From Actinoplanes palleronii (GTDB taxonomy: Bacteria; Actinomycetota; Actinomycetes; Mycobacteriales; Micromonosporaceae): DNA of 64,000 nt. The stretch is from positions 45,073 through 109,072 of the forward strand of contig NZ_BOMS01000023.1 in NCBI RefSeq assembly GCF_016862315.1. Direction: 5' to 3'. The notes below the pieces were generated by a model that saw only the letters and a program-made list of their open reading frames with translations, had not been told where the DNA came from and did no database searches. Position numbers and translations under genes: made by a program. Below are positions 16,567-24,625 of the stretch, in pieces (position 1 is the first letter of the stretch; every line of letters begins with the position of its first letter).

Positions 16567-17277
16567 GTGGTTCCGGAGAAGCGTAAGTTGATGGTCGTCA
16601 GCGCAGCGCTGGCGGCAGTGTTTGCACTGCCCGGCTGCGCTCCCGCCGGATACGACCCGGCTGACTACGGCAACGCCGCTGAACCTGCCGCGGCCGACGT
16701 CGCCGCCACCCCGGGTGCGGAAGCGACCGACGGTGCGGTCGACCCGAACGTCGCACCGACCACCGAGGCCACCGGCCCGGCCGAGGCGGGTGACGCCAAC
16801 GCCGCCGAGGTCAGCGACGACCTGGTGACCAAGTCACTCACCGGCACGTCGGTGGCGAAGATGGGCAAGGTCGTCGAGGACCAGGACGGCTTCGTGCTCT
16901 ACCGGTTCGACAGCGACGGCGACGACCCGTCGAAGTCCAACTGCAACGGCGAGTGCGCGAAGATCTGGCCGCCCGCGACCACGAACGACGGCGAGCCGAC
17001 CCTCAAGGGCGTCAGCGCCAGCCTGGTCGGCACGGTCACCCGCGCGGACGGCACGAAGCAGCTCACCCTCAAGGGCTGGCCGCTCTACCGCTACGTCGGC
17101 GACAAGAAGCCGGGGCAGTGGAAGGGCCAGAACGTCAACGGCAAGTGGTTCGTGATCACGCCGACCGGCACCAAGAACCTCACCTGCCTCCCCAAGATCT
17201 CGAAGCCGGTGGCTCCGCCCGCGGACGCGACCGGCGGCGACGCCGGTGGCGACTCCGGCAGCGACTACAGCTACTGA
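16567..17277 (+). CDS. Lipoprotein with Yx(F/Y)xxD repeats (COG4315-like)
   Basis: 236-residue predicted lipoprotein: GTG start with GGAGGGG 5 nt upstream, short basic n-region, hydrophobic core and lipobox A-L-P-G-C. A long Ala/Thr/Glu linker follows, then two copies of a domain marked by GFVLYRFDSD and GWPLYRYVGD, the Yx(FWY)xxD motif of the secreted COG4315 family. The function of that family is unknown; haem or metal binding has been suggested for some members. It heads a three-gene run of exported proteins after the ECF operon, probably one regulon. Two cysteines in SNCNGECAK may form a disulfide or bind metal. Confidence 0.8.
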   Translation: MVPEKRKLMVVSAALAAVFALPGCAPAGYDPADYGNAAEPAAADVAATPGAEATDGAVDPNVAPTTEATGPAEAGDANAAEVSDDLVTKSLTGTSVAKMGKVVEDQDGFVLYRFDSDGDDPSKSNCNGECAKIWPPATTNDGEPTLKGVSASLVGTVTRADGTKQLTLKGWPLYRYVGDKKPGQWKGQNVNGKWFVITPTGTKNLTCLPKISKPVAPPADATGGDAGGDSGSDYSY

Positions 17278-17290
17278 GGTTGGAGTAGAG

Positions 17291-18061
17291 ATGAAGTCCG
17301 CCCCTATCCCCCGCTGGCTGATGGGTGCCGCGGCCGTGACGTTGGCCTTCATGCTGACGCCGGCCTCGGCCGCCCGAGCTGACGACGCGGTTCCGGTACC
17401 CCCGAACACCGGGCTCTCCGACTCCGCGAAGGGTTCGGTCAGCGCCGCTGACCAAGACTTCGTGATCAAGGTACGACTGGCCGGCCTCTGGGAGATCCCG
17501 GCCAGCAACATGGCCCAGGAGAAGTCGGACGACCCGAACGTCGTCAAGATCGGCAAGTCGATCGCGGCGCAGCACGTGGCTCTCGACAACCTGGACCGCG
17601 CGGCGGCCAAGAAACTCGGTATCGATCTCCCGGCCAAGCCCAATGACGATCAGCAGGGCTGGCTGAACGAGATGGAGAACGCCAAGGGCGCCCAGTTCGA
17701 CCAGATCTTCATCGACCGGCTCCGTGCCGCGCACGGCAAGATCTTCCCGGCCATCGCCACGATCCGGGCGACGACCCGGAACGACACGGTCCGGAAGCTG
17801 GCCCAGCAGGCCAACCAGTTCGTCATGACCCACATGACGCTGCTGGAGAGCAGCGGGATCGTCGACTACGCCGCGCTGCCCACCGCGGCCGCCCCGGCGA
17901 CCGGCCAGAAGGGCCCCGTCCCGATCGACAACCAGATGCTTGCCGCCGCGTCCACCGGTGGCGGGATCCCGGGACTCAGCAACACCGTAATCCTGCTCGT
18001 CCTTGCCGCCGCGCTGGTGGTCGGTGTCATCACGACCATGCGCATCTTCCGAGCGCGGTAG
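17291..18061 (+). CDS. DUF4142-type exported protein with C-terminal anchor
   Basis: 256 residues. A signal peptide ends near A-R-A-D-D (~28-31). The body is an all-helical DUF4142-like domain with histidines in helices (AQHVALDNLD; RAAHGKIFP; MTHMTLLES), the ferritin-like layout of the family, although metal binding is not shown. A C-terminal membrane segment (~232-250) ends in a short basic tail, anchoring it outside the cell. It starts 13 bp after the lipoprotein stop and is likely co-transcribed with it. Confidence 0.8.
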   Translation: MKSAPIPRWLMGAAAVTLAFMLTPASAARADDAVPVPPNTGLSDSAKGSVSAADQDFVIKVRLAGLWEIPASNMAQEKSDDPNVVKIGKSIAAQHVALDNLDRAAAKKLGIDLPAKPNDDQQGWLNEMENAKGAQFDQIFIDRLRAAHGKIFPAIATIRATTRNDTVRKLAQQANQFVMTHMTLLESSGIVDYAALPTAAAPATGQKGPVPIDNQMLAAASTGGGIPGLSNTVILLVLAAALVVGVITTMRIFRAR

Positions 18062-18107
18062 CCCGAGAGAACTCGCCCCGACGGCGACGAAGAAAGGTGT
18101 CACCCAA

Positions 18108-19283
18108 ATGCGAAGGTCCAAGTACCGGCGCGCTAGTACCTCCACCTCCCCGTGGTTCAGCGGGCGTCGCCGCATCATCGCTGTCGCCGCCACTCTGGCT
18201 GCGTTCGGCGGCATCGTGACGGTCACGCAGATCTCGAGCGCCAGCACCAACGACAACACCAAGTCGGCGCTGGCCGCGTGCGACAACCTGAAGTCCGGCG
18301 GGCAGACCAAGCTCTCCACGAACACCCGGCGCACCACGTACACCACGAACAACGGCCAGGTCACCCAGCACCCGGACGACGGTTCGGCGGAAGTGGCGAC
18401 CACCGAACAGGTCCGGGCCCGCTGCCGGGACTGGGTGATGAACAACGTCGCGGCCACCAACGCGCAGACCACCCGTCGCCGTGGCAACGGCAACAACAAC
18501 GGTGGCAACAACAACGGCGGTAACAACAACGGTGGGAACAACGGCGGTGCCGCGAGCAGCGCGCCGACCGCCGCTCCGTCCGGCGACCAGAGCAGTGCTC
18601 CGGCCGACGACCAGAGCAGCGCCCCCGCCGAGGAGCAGACCAGCGCGCCGGCCGACGACCAGAACAACGGCGGCGGTAACAACAACGGCGGCGACAACGG
18701 CGGTGCCACCACGGCGCCGGCCACCCCGCCGCCCGGCGCCGGCCTCGGCATCCTGACGAACAGCTGCGACACCTCCAACCTGGAGGCGCACGACGGCTTC
18801 CAGAAGGGTGACCGCTGCGTCTCCACCGAGTTCGGTGAGGTCGGTTCGGCCGCCAACAACCCGTCGCTGCTGATCACCGCGGCGCCGCGGCAGGTCAACC
18901 GGAACACCCCGTTCACCCTGCAGATCAGCACCCGCAACCTGATCCGGGACCGCTTCCTCGCGGCCGGCCAGGGCGGGTACTACGTGGAGTCCAGCGTCCT
19001 GCAGAACGGCCTGGTCCGCGGTCACTTCCACACCGCCTGCCGGATGCTCGCCAACCTCAACGAGGCTCCGGCCCCGGAGCCGGTGCCGGCGTTCTTCGTG
19101 GCGACCGAGGACAGCAAGGGTGGCGCCACCCCGGACACCGTCGCCATCCAGGTGCCGGGTCTGCCGCAGGCCGGTACCGCACAGTGCGCCTCGTGGGCCG
19201 GTGACGGCTCGCACCGCATCCCGATGATGGAGCGCGCCAACCAGACCCCGGCGTTCGACGTGGTCAAGATCCGGGTGCGCTGA
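18108..19283 (+). CDS. Large exported protein with Asn/Gly- and Ser/Ala/Pro-rich linker
   Basis: 391 residues. An unusually long basic n-region precedes a hydrophobic segment (~27-42), so it is secreted or anchored at its N-terminus. Residues ~128-215 are low complexity: N-N-G-G repeats, then S-S-A-P/D-D-Q repeats, then N/G again. The C-terminal ~170 residues form a compact domain with Cys pairs (SCDTSN, DRCVST, TACRM, AQCASW) and a conserved GHFHTACRM. I do not recognise a family. Third in the exported-protein run; the fixed order suggests a cell-surface complex under ECF control. Confidence 0.75.
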   Translation: MRRSKYRRASTSTSPWFSGRRRIIAVAATLAAFGGIVTVTQISSASTNDNTKSALAACDNLKSGGQTKLSTNTRRTTYTTNNGQVTQHPDDGSAEVATTEQVRARCRDWVMNNVAATNAQTTRRRGNGNNNGGNNNGGNNNGGNNGGAASSAPTAAPSGDQSSAPADDQSSAPAEEQTSAPADDQNNGGGNNNGGDNGGATTAPATPPPGAGLGILTNSCDTSNLEAHDGFQKGDRCVSTEFGEVGSAANNPSLLITAAPRQVNRNTPFTLQISTRNLIRDRFLAAGQGGYYVESSVLQNGLVRGHFHTACRMLANLNEAPAPEPVPAFFVATEDSKGGATPDTVAIQVPGLPQAGTAQCASWAGDGSHRIPMMERANQTPAFDVVKIRVR

Positions 19284-19338
19284 AAGACAGCGCCGCCCCT
19301 ACGGCGCTGAGTACTACTGCTCGCGGAGCACAGCCGCT

Positions 19339-19395
19339 CGGCGGGCCCGAACCGGAGAGTCGCAAGCTCACCGGGACCCCCCTTCGGGCCCGCCG
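19339..19395 (+). terminator. Long-loop hairpin after the exported-protein operon
   Basis: Perfect 13-bp arms CGGCGGGCCCGAA (19339-19351) and TTCGGGCCCGCCG (19383-19395) enclose a 31-nt loop. It is the first of three consecutive inverted repeats between 19284 and 19541. Confidence 0.65.
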
Positions 19396-19466
19396 TCCGT
19401 CCTTCCCCCTGCCGGACGCGAACCGCGGCTGCCCGGCCTCCACCCGGGGCACCTGCTCCGCACCCG

Positions 19467-19540
19467 GGTGATCGAGCCTTCTCGGGTGTTCGATCACCGC
19501 CCGATGGCCCTGACCCCAGCACCGGGGACAGGGCCATCGG
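19467..19540 (+). terminator. Two further stacked hairpins
   Basis: GGTGATCGA (19467-19475) pairs with TCGATCACC (19490-19498). Immediately after, CCGATGGCCCTGACCCC (19501-19517) pairs with GGGGACAGGGCCATCGG (19524-19540) at 16 of 17 positions around a 6-nt loop, the strongest stem here. The second is a good terminator for the upstream operon, ending 37 bp before the glycosylase gene. Why three hairpins are stacked is unclear. Confidence 0.65.
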
Positions 19541-19577
19541 CTTGTCCCCGCCCTGTTCAGGTGGCACAGTTCCACCG

Positions 19578-20501
19578 GTGACCGCTTCACCGGCGACTGC
19601 CGAGGTGAGACGCGTTCTGACGCCGCCCGAGCGGTATCAGTTCGGCGCCTCGGTGCGACCGCTGCTGGTCCCCGGGCACGATCCCTGCGGGCACTTCCGG
19701 AACGACGAGCTGTGGCTGGCGCTGCGTACCCCGGAGGGTCCTGCGACCCTGCATCTGGCCCGCTCCGGCGGGGAGCTGCTGGCCACCGGCCACGGGCCCG
19801 GGGCGGCCTGGGTCGCCGAGCGGGCGGACGCGATCGCCGGGCTCCGCGACGACCTCACCGCGTTCGCCGAGCTGGCCGCGGGGCATCCGGTGGTCGCCCG
19901 GCTGGCCAGGACGTTCGCCGGGGTGCGGATGCCGGCCACCGGGCAGGTCTTCCCGCGCCTGCTGCGGGCGATCCTCGAGCAGAAGGTGACCGGCAAGGAA
20001 GCGCACCGGTCGTACCGGGAGATCTGCCGCCGTTTCGGCGAGCCGGCGCCCGGGCCGGCCGGTCTGGTCCTGCCGCCCGACCCGGCCGCCGTGGCGGCCA
20101 CCCCCTACTGGGAGTTCCATCCGTTCGGCGTGGAGCAGCGCCGCACCCAGACCCTGGTGCGCGCCGCACAGGTGGCCGGCCGTCTGGAGCGGTGCGCCGG
20201 CTCGGCCGAGGCGGTCCGGCGGATGACCGCGCTGCCCGGGATCGGACCGTGGACCGCGGCCGAGGTGGTCCGGGTCGCCTACGGCGACGCCGACGCGGTG
20301 AGTGTCGGCGATTTTCACATTCCCAACACCGTGGCGTACGCCCTGGCCGGCGAGCCCCGCGGCACCGACGAGCGGATGCTCACCCTGCTCGCGCCGTTCC
20401 CGGGGCACCGCGGCCGGGTCTGTGACCTGCTCGCCATGGGCGGGCTGACCGCGCCCAAATACGGTCCCCGGATGCCCGTGCGGTCCTTCGCCCGCTTCTG
20501 A
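19578..20501 (+). CDS. DNA-3-methyladenine glycosylase II-like (HhH-GPD)
   Basis: 307-residue AlkA-like base-excision glycosylase. The helix-hairpin-helix is LPGIGPWTAAEV (~218-229) and the catalytic aspartate follows in DAVSVGDFHIPN. The N-terminal ~100 residues resemble the AlkA N-domain. It removes alkylated purines to start base excision repair. GTG 19578 gives the best N-terminus; a longer in-frame ORF would run into the hairpins. A ~19-bp gap leads to the CorC-like gene on the same strand. Confidence 0.85.
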   Translation: MTASPATAEVRRVLTPPERYQFGASVRPLLVPGHDPCGHFRNDELWLALRTPEGPATLHLARSGGELLATGHGPGAAWVAERADAIAGLRDDLTAFAELAAGHPVVARLARTFAGVRMPATGQVFPRLLRAILEQKVTGKEAHRSYREICRRFGEPAPGPAGLVLPPDPAAVAATPYWEFHPFGVEQRRTQTLVRAAQVAGRLERCAGSAEAVRRMTALPGIGPWTAAEVVRVAYGDADAVSVGDFHIPNTVAYALAGEPRGTDERMLTLLAPFPGHRGRVCDLLAMGGLTAPKYGPRMPVRSFARF

Positions 20502-20519
20502 AACCGCTACCGTGTCCGG

Positions 20520-21791
20520 GTGGATGGTACGGGCGGTGAAATCCTTCTCGTCCTGATTCTGGTGCTGATCAACGCCGTGTTCTCGGGCAGCGAGATGGCC
20601 CTGGTCTCGCTGCGGGACAGCCAGGTGCAGCGGCTGGAGCGGCAGACCCGCCGCGGCCGGGTGCTGGCCCGGCTCGCCCGTGACCCGAACCGGTTCCTCG
20701 GCACCATCCAGATCGGCATCACCCTGGCCGGGTTCCTGGCCTCGGCGACCGCCGCGGTGGCGCTCTCCGCGCCGCTGATCGAGCCGCTCGGCTTCCTCGG
20801 CCCGGCCGCCCGGCCGGTCGCGGTCATGCTGGTCACCGTGGCGCTGGCGTTCGTCACGCTGGTCCTCGGCGAGCTGGCGCCGAAACGGATCGCGATGCAG
20901 CGCGCCGAGAGCTGGTCGCTGGCCGTGGCCCGGCCGATCGACCTGCTCTCCACCGCGTCCCGGCCGCTGGTGTGGCTGCTCGGCAAGGCCACCGACGGGG
21001 TGGTCCGGCTGGCCGGTGGCGACCCGGACGCGCAGCGCGAGGAGGTCACCACCGAGGAGATCCGCGAGCTGGTCGCCGCACAGCAGGACTTCTCCGCCGA
21101 GCAGCGGAGCATCATCTCCGGCGCCTTCGAGATCGCCGACCGGAGCCTCCGGGAGATCATGGTCCCCCGCCGGGACGTGCTCACCCTGCCCAGCGGCACG
21201 CCGGCGGCCGTGGCGCTGCGGCTGCTGATCGACGGCGGGCACTCCCGGGCGCCGGTGACCGGGCCGGCCGGGCTGGACGACGCGACCGGCGTGGTGCACC
21301 TGCGCGACCTGATCGGCACCGACGCGCCGCTGGACGAGCTGGCCCGGCAGTGTGTCTACCTGCCGGACACGCTGCGGGTGTCGGACGCGCTGCGCCAGCT
21401 CCGGGCCGAACGCCGGCAGCTGGCCCTGGTCGTCGACGAGCGGGGTTCGGTGGACGGCATCGTGACCATGGAGGACCTGGTCGAGGAGATCGTCGGGGAG
21501 ATCTACGACGAGACCGACCGGGACGCGGCCGCGGCGGTCCGGGAACCGGACGGCGCCCTGCTGGTGCCGGGCTCGCACCCGCTGCACGCGCTCGGGCTGG
21601 AGGGGCACGGCGACTACACCACGATCGCCGGGATGGTGCTGGCCTCGCTCGGGCACATCCCGACCGCGCCCGGCGAGGTGGTGACGCTGCCCAGCCTCAC
21701 CGCGGAGGTGGTCGAGGTGACCGGCCGGGCGATAACCAAGGTGCGGCTGACTGACCGGTTGTGTGACGCCGACCACCCCGGACCGGCATAG
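20520..21791 (+). CDS. CNNM/CorC-family transporter-associated protein (hemolysin-like)
   Basis: 423 residues, GTG start. An N-terminal CNNM (DUF21) membrane domain with ~3-4 segments (INAVFSGSEMALVSLRDSQ; IQIGITLAGFLASATAA; VLGELAPKRIAMQ), a pair of CBS domains (~200-330; MVPRRDVLTL; LALVVDERGSVDGIVTMEDLVEEIVGEI) and a C-terminal CorC_HlyC domain. The family is tied to Mg2+/Co2+ efflux and resistance; CBS domains sense adenylates. The old name hemolysin is not supported by function. Confidence 0.9.
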   Translation: MDGTGGEILLVLILVLINAVFSGSEMALVSLRDSQVQRLERQTRRGRVLARLARDPNRFLGTIQIGITLAGFLASATAAVALSAPLIEPLGFLGPAARPVAVMLVTVALAFVTLVLGELAPKRIAMQRAESWSLAVARPIDLLSTASRPLVWLLGKATDGVVRLAGGDPDAQREEVTTEEIRELVAAQQDFSAEQRSIISGAFEIADRSLREIMVPRRDVLTLPSGTPAAVALRLLIDGGHSRAPVTGPAGLDDATGVVHLRDLIGTDAPLDELARQCVYLPDTLRVSDALRQLRAERRQLALVVDERGSVDGIVTMEDLVEEIVGEIYDETDRDAAAAVREPDGALLVPGSHPLHALGLEGHGDYTTIAGMVLASLGHIPTAPGEVVTLPSLTAEVVEVTGRAITKVRLTDRLCDADHPGPA

Positions 21792-21801
21792 GCTCGCATC
21801 C

Positions 21802-22368
21802 ATGACAGTGGAATCGCAGGCCTATGAATACCTGGACAATGTGGACCCGCAGGAGCAGGCCCGGCTCGCGGCGGTGCGCCGCTACCGGCTGGTGGACCAA
21901 CCGGTCGAGGATGCGTACGACCGGATCGCGTTCGTGGCCGGCGCCATCTTCGACACTCCGATCGCGACGGTGTCGCTGGTCGAGCAGGATCGGGTCTGGC
22001 TGGCCGCCTGCCAGGGCCTGACCGGGGTACGCCAGCTCGGCAAGGAACCCGGCCTGTGCGCGTCGGTGATCGCCCAGGACGACGTCTACGTGATCAACAA
22101 CGCCGCGGTCGACCCGCGCACGCTGGAGCATCCGCTGGTCCGGGGCGAGCTGGGGCTGCGCTTCTACGCCGCGGCGCCGATCCGCACCCACGACGGGTAC
22201 CGCCTGGGCACGGTCAACGTGATCGACAGCCGGCCCCGGGAGGCCTCGGCTCGCCAGCTCAAGGCCCTGGAACACCTGGCCGCGCTGGTCTCCGACGAGC
22301 TGGAACTGCGGCTCATGGTGGTCCGCAGCGCGGTCGCCGAGCAACGGATGCGGGAAACCGTCAATTGA
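21802..22368 (+). CDS. GAF-domain sensor protein
   Basis: 188 residues, a single GAF domain: FDTPIATVSLVEQDRVWLAA, LCASVIAQDD, FYAAAPIRTHDGYRLGTVNVID. There is no output domain (no HATPase, GGDEF or HTH), so it probably acts as a ligand- or redox-sensing partner. The conserved cysteine in GLCAS and the tight HPLVRGELGLRFY loop are typical of the free GAF family common in actinomycetes. It lies 10 bp after the CorC-like gene; the ligand is unknown. Confidence 0.8.
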   Translation: MTVESQAYEYLDNVDPQEQARLAAVRRYRLVDQPVEDAYDRIAFVAGAIFDTPIATVSLVEQDRVWLAACQGLTGVRQLGKEPGLCASVIAQDDVYVINNAAVDPRTLEHPLVRGELGLRFYAAAPIRTHDGYRLGTVNVIDSRPREASARQLKALEHLAALVSDELELRLMVVRSAVAEQRMRETVN

Positions 22369-22426
22369 TCCCGGCCGCTGGGCGACCAGTGGTTGGAAGC
22401 GCGCCGGTCCGGGTAACGGCGGCGAT

Positions 22427-23320
22427 ATGCGAACCCCCCGCACGATCGCCGTCGTTGCCCACCAAGGAAAGACCCTCGGCGGTGGACTCGACGAGCTCCG
22501 CCGCCGGCTCACCGACCGCGAGATCAAAAACCTGATCTGGTACGAGGTGCCGAAGAGCCGCAAGGCACCCGCCAAGATACGCAAGGCGCTCGCCGAGAAG
22601 CCGGACCTGCTCGTGGTCTGGGGCGGTGACGGGATGGTGCAGCGCGCCCTGGACGTGGTGGCCACCGACGGCGCGAAGGTCCCCGTCGCGATCATGCCGG
22701 CCGGCACCGGCAACCTGCTCGCCGGCAACCTGGGCATCCCCACCGATCTGGAGAAGGCCGTGGAGATCGCGTTCGAGGGCTCGCGGCGCCGGCTCGACCT
22801 GGGCCTGGTGAACGACGAGCACTTCGCGGTGATGGCCGGGGTCGGCTTCGACGGCGCGATGATCAAAGACGCGGACGGCGCGCTGAAGGACCGGCTGGGC
22901 AAGCTCGCCTACGTCTGGACCGGCATCCGGCACGTCGAGGGCGAGGCACCGCGCACGAAGATCAAGGTGGACGGCACGACCTGGTTCGACGACGACGCGA
23001 CCTGCGTGCTGATCGGCAACGTCGGGACGATCACCGGCGGGATCCAGGCGTTCGACGACGCGTCGCCGGACGACGGCTGGCTCGACGTCGGGGTGACGAC
23101 CGCGCAGGGCGCGCTGCAGTGGGCGCGGGCGCTGGGCACGATGGCGGTGGGCCGGTCGGACAGCTCACCGTTCGTCCGGATGACCAGGGCCCGGAAGGTC
23201 GACGTCAAGCTCGGCTCGAAGCTGGAGTACGAGCTGGACGGCGGCGCCCGGAACCGGACGAAGAAGTTCTCGGTGTCGGTCGTGCCCGGTGCGGTCGAGG
23301 TGTGCGTCCCGGCGAGCTGA
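22427..23320 (+). CDS. Diacylglycerol kinase-family lipid kinase
   Basis: 297 residues with the catalytic-domain loop VVWGGDGMVQRAL (G66-G69), AGTGNLLAGNLGIP and GVGFDGAMIKD, followed by a beta-rich C-terminal lipid-binding domain. Family members phosphorylate diacylglycerol, sphingoid bases or related lipids using ATP. The Lys-rich VPKSRKAPAKIRKAL (42-56) could contact phosphate or membrane. The substrate is not deducible. ATG 22427 fits; it lies 58 bp after the GAF gene. Confidence 0.85.
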   Translation: MRTPRTIAVVAHQGKTLGGGLDELRRRLTDREIKNLIWYEVPKSRKAPAKIRKALAEKPDLLVVWGGDGMVQRALDVVATDGAKVPVAIMPAGTGNLLAGNLGIPTDLEKAVEIAFEGSRRRLDLGLVNDEHFAVMAGVGFDGAMIKDADGALKDRLGKLAYVWTGIRHVEGEAPRTKIKVDGTTWFDDDATCVLIGNVGTITGGIQAFDDASPDDGWLDVGVTTAQGALQWARALGTMAVGRSDSSPFVRMTRARKVDVKLGSKLEYELDGGARNRTKKFSVSVVPGAVEVCVPAS

Positions 23321-23456
23321 CCGGAATACGACAGAAAAGTTCGTCACGGTCCGTGCCGGGGCGGCGGGTTGTCCGCCCTATTCACCCGAGTATCCCCTGG
23401 ATTGCGCCGGTCGGTGACGTACAGACTGGCGGCTCACCCAACCGAGGGGAACCGCC

Positions 23457-23678
23457 ATGACACCGCAGATCGTCGGCACCCTGCTGGCCGCCGGGGCCGT
23501 CCCGGTGATCGCCTACCGCGTCGGCCGCGCCCAGGCGGCCTGGCGGGACGTCCGCGACGCCCGGCGCTCGGCACGCCGCAACCGCCGCATCGCCTGGGCA
23601 CACACGCTCCGATTAGCCGTCGGCGCGCTCGTCGCCCTGATCAGCCTGACCGTCGCCGCCTACGACCTGGCCCGCTGA
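23457..23678 (+). CDS. Small membrane protein carrying a TTA codon
   Basis: 73 residues: an N-terminal hydrophobic segment (~5-20), a strongly basic amphipathic middle (RDARRSARRNRR) and a C-terminal membrane helix (~52-70). Codon 53 is TTA (23613-23615), rare in such genomes and read by the bldA tRNA-Leu, so translation may be tied to development. The start is preceded by GAGGGGAA. No family recognised. Confidence 0.6.
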   Translation: MTPQIVGTLLAAGAVPVIAYRVGRAQAAWRDVRDARRSARRNRRIAWAHTLRLAVGALVALISLTVAAYDLAR

Positions 23679-23695
23679 TCGGGTTAGCTGGCCCG

Positions 23696-24241
23696 GTGGA
23701 CCAACACATCAGTACGGCTGCGGACGTCGTGACAGTGCTCGACGCGCTGGAGGCGCGCGGGGTGACGGTGTGCCTCAGCGGGGGCTGGGCGGTGGACGCG
23801 TTGCTCGGCGAGCAGACCCGGGAGCACTCCGACCTGGATCTGTGGCTGCCGGCCGCGGAACTGGGCGCGGCGTTCCAGGGGTTCACCGGGCTCGGCGTCG
23901 ACCGGGTGTTCCCGTGGCCGGGCGACCGGCCGTGGAACTTCGTCCTGCACGACGGCGGACGGCTCCGCGTCGACCTGCACCTCTACGAGGTACGGGCGGA
24001 CGGTCAGATCCACTACGGCTCGGTGCTGGGCGGGCACACGTTCCCGGCGGAGGCGCTGGCCGGCCGGGGCGAGATCGCGGGGCGCCCGGTCCGCTGCGAG
24101 GCGGCGGCCTGGTCGGTGCGCTGGCACACCGGGTACCCGCCCCGCGCGGCCGACCACCACGACGTGCCGCTGCTCTGCGCCCGCTTCCACCTCCCCCTGC
24201 CCGACACCTTCACCCCGCAAAGCCCCCACCCAAGCGTGTGA
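23696..24241 (+). CDS. Aminoglycoside/lincosamide nucleotidyltransferase-like protein
   Basis: 181 residues with the nucleotidyltransferase signature GGWAVDALLG (29-38) and acidic pair HSDLDLW (44-50), then a second acidic site RVDLHLYEV. This is the fold of LinA-type lincosamide and ANT(2'')-type enzymes, which add AMP to a drug hydroxyl, but many chromosomal members have other or unknown substrates; resistance should not be assumed. The gene reads straight into the repeat array: its last codons and TGA are the first bases of repeat unit 24236, so the original C-terminus may have been replaced by the insertion. Confidence 0.75.
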   Translation: MDQHISTAADVVTVLDALEARGVTVCLSGGWAVDALLGEQTREHSDLDLWLPAAELGAAFQGFTGLGVDRVFPWPGDRPWNFVLHDGGRLRVDLHLYEVRADGQIHYGSVLGGHTFPAEALAGRGEIAGRPVRCEAAAWSVRWHTGYPPRAADHHDVPLLCARFHLPLPDTFTPQSPHPSV

Positions 24242-24450
24242 AGTTACGGCGCGCACCGCACCCAAACTCCCCACGCAACCCGGGGTGACCCCGAGCGTGG
24301 GGACTTTCGGCGCGCACCGCACCCAAACTTCACACGCAACCCGGGGGGACTCCGAGCGTGGGGACTTTCGGTGCGGAGCGCGCCCGAACTTCACACGCAA
24401 CCCGGGGGGACTCCGAGTGTGGGGACTTTTGGTCCGGAACTTCACGCGCG
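24236..24450. repeat. 61-bp palindromic tandem repeat B, array 2 (4 units)
   Basis: Units start at 24236, 24297, 24358 and 24419, again an exact 61-bp period. Outer arms alternate between GTGTGAAGTT and GTGGGGACTTT types. The inner core is GGCGCGCACCGCACC in units 1-2 but its reverse-complement form GGTGCGGAGCGCGCC in unit 3, while the ~22-bp spacer keeps one orientation. Unit 4 has lost the core. The array fills the space between the 3' ends of two convergent genes and supplies the stop codon of the nucleotidyltransferase gene. Confidence 0.85.
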
Positions 24451-24501
24451 GGGTTGGGGTGACCGGGACCAGACGCGGACGTCGCCCCGGAGGGCTTGGC
24501 G

Positions 24502-24580
24502 TTCTGGACGCGTAGCGGCCAGCCGAGCCCGGAGGGGTCCCGGCGGGAGCGGCGGTCTGTACCCCGGCGGACGCACGACA
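24502..24580 (+). repeat. Dispersed repeat C, copy 1
   Basis: A ~78-bp element beginning GGACGCGTAGCGGCCAGC (24506-24523) and continuing with GTCCCGGCGGGAGCGGCG and a CCCCGGCGGACGCACGACA end. A second copy is at 48684-48762 in the same orientation, with the two outer blocks near-identical and a variable middle. Just after it, GCACGA (24573) and TCGTGC (24601) may close a hairpin over AT-rich repeats of GATCTTGA. Function unknown. Confidence 0.75.
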
Positions 24581-24625
24581 TCTTGATCTTGAATTTGATC
24601 TTCGTGCGTGCGTCGCCGGGGACGA

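Noticed and set aside
23696..24241. Acquired antibiotic-resistance gene
   Set aside because: The fold matches drug nucleotidyltransferases, but base composition is native, no mobile element is near, and the substrate is unknown.
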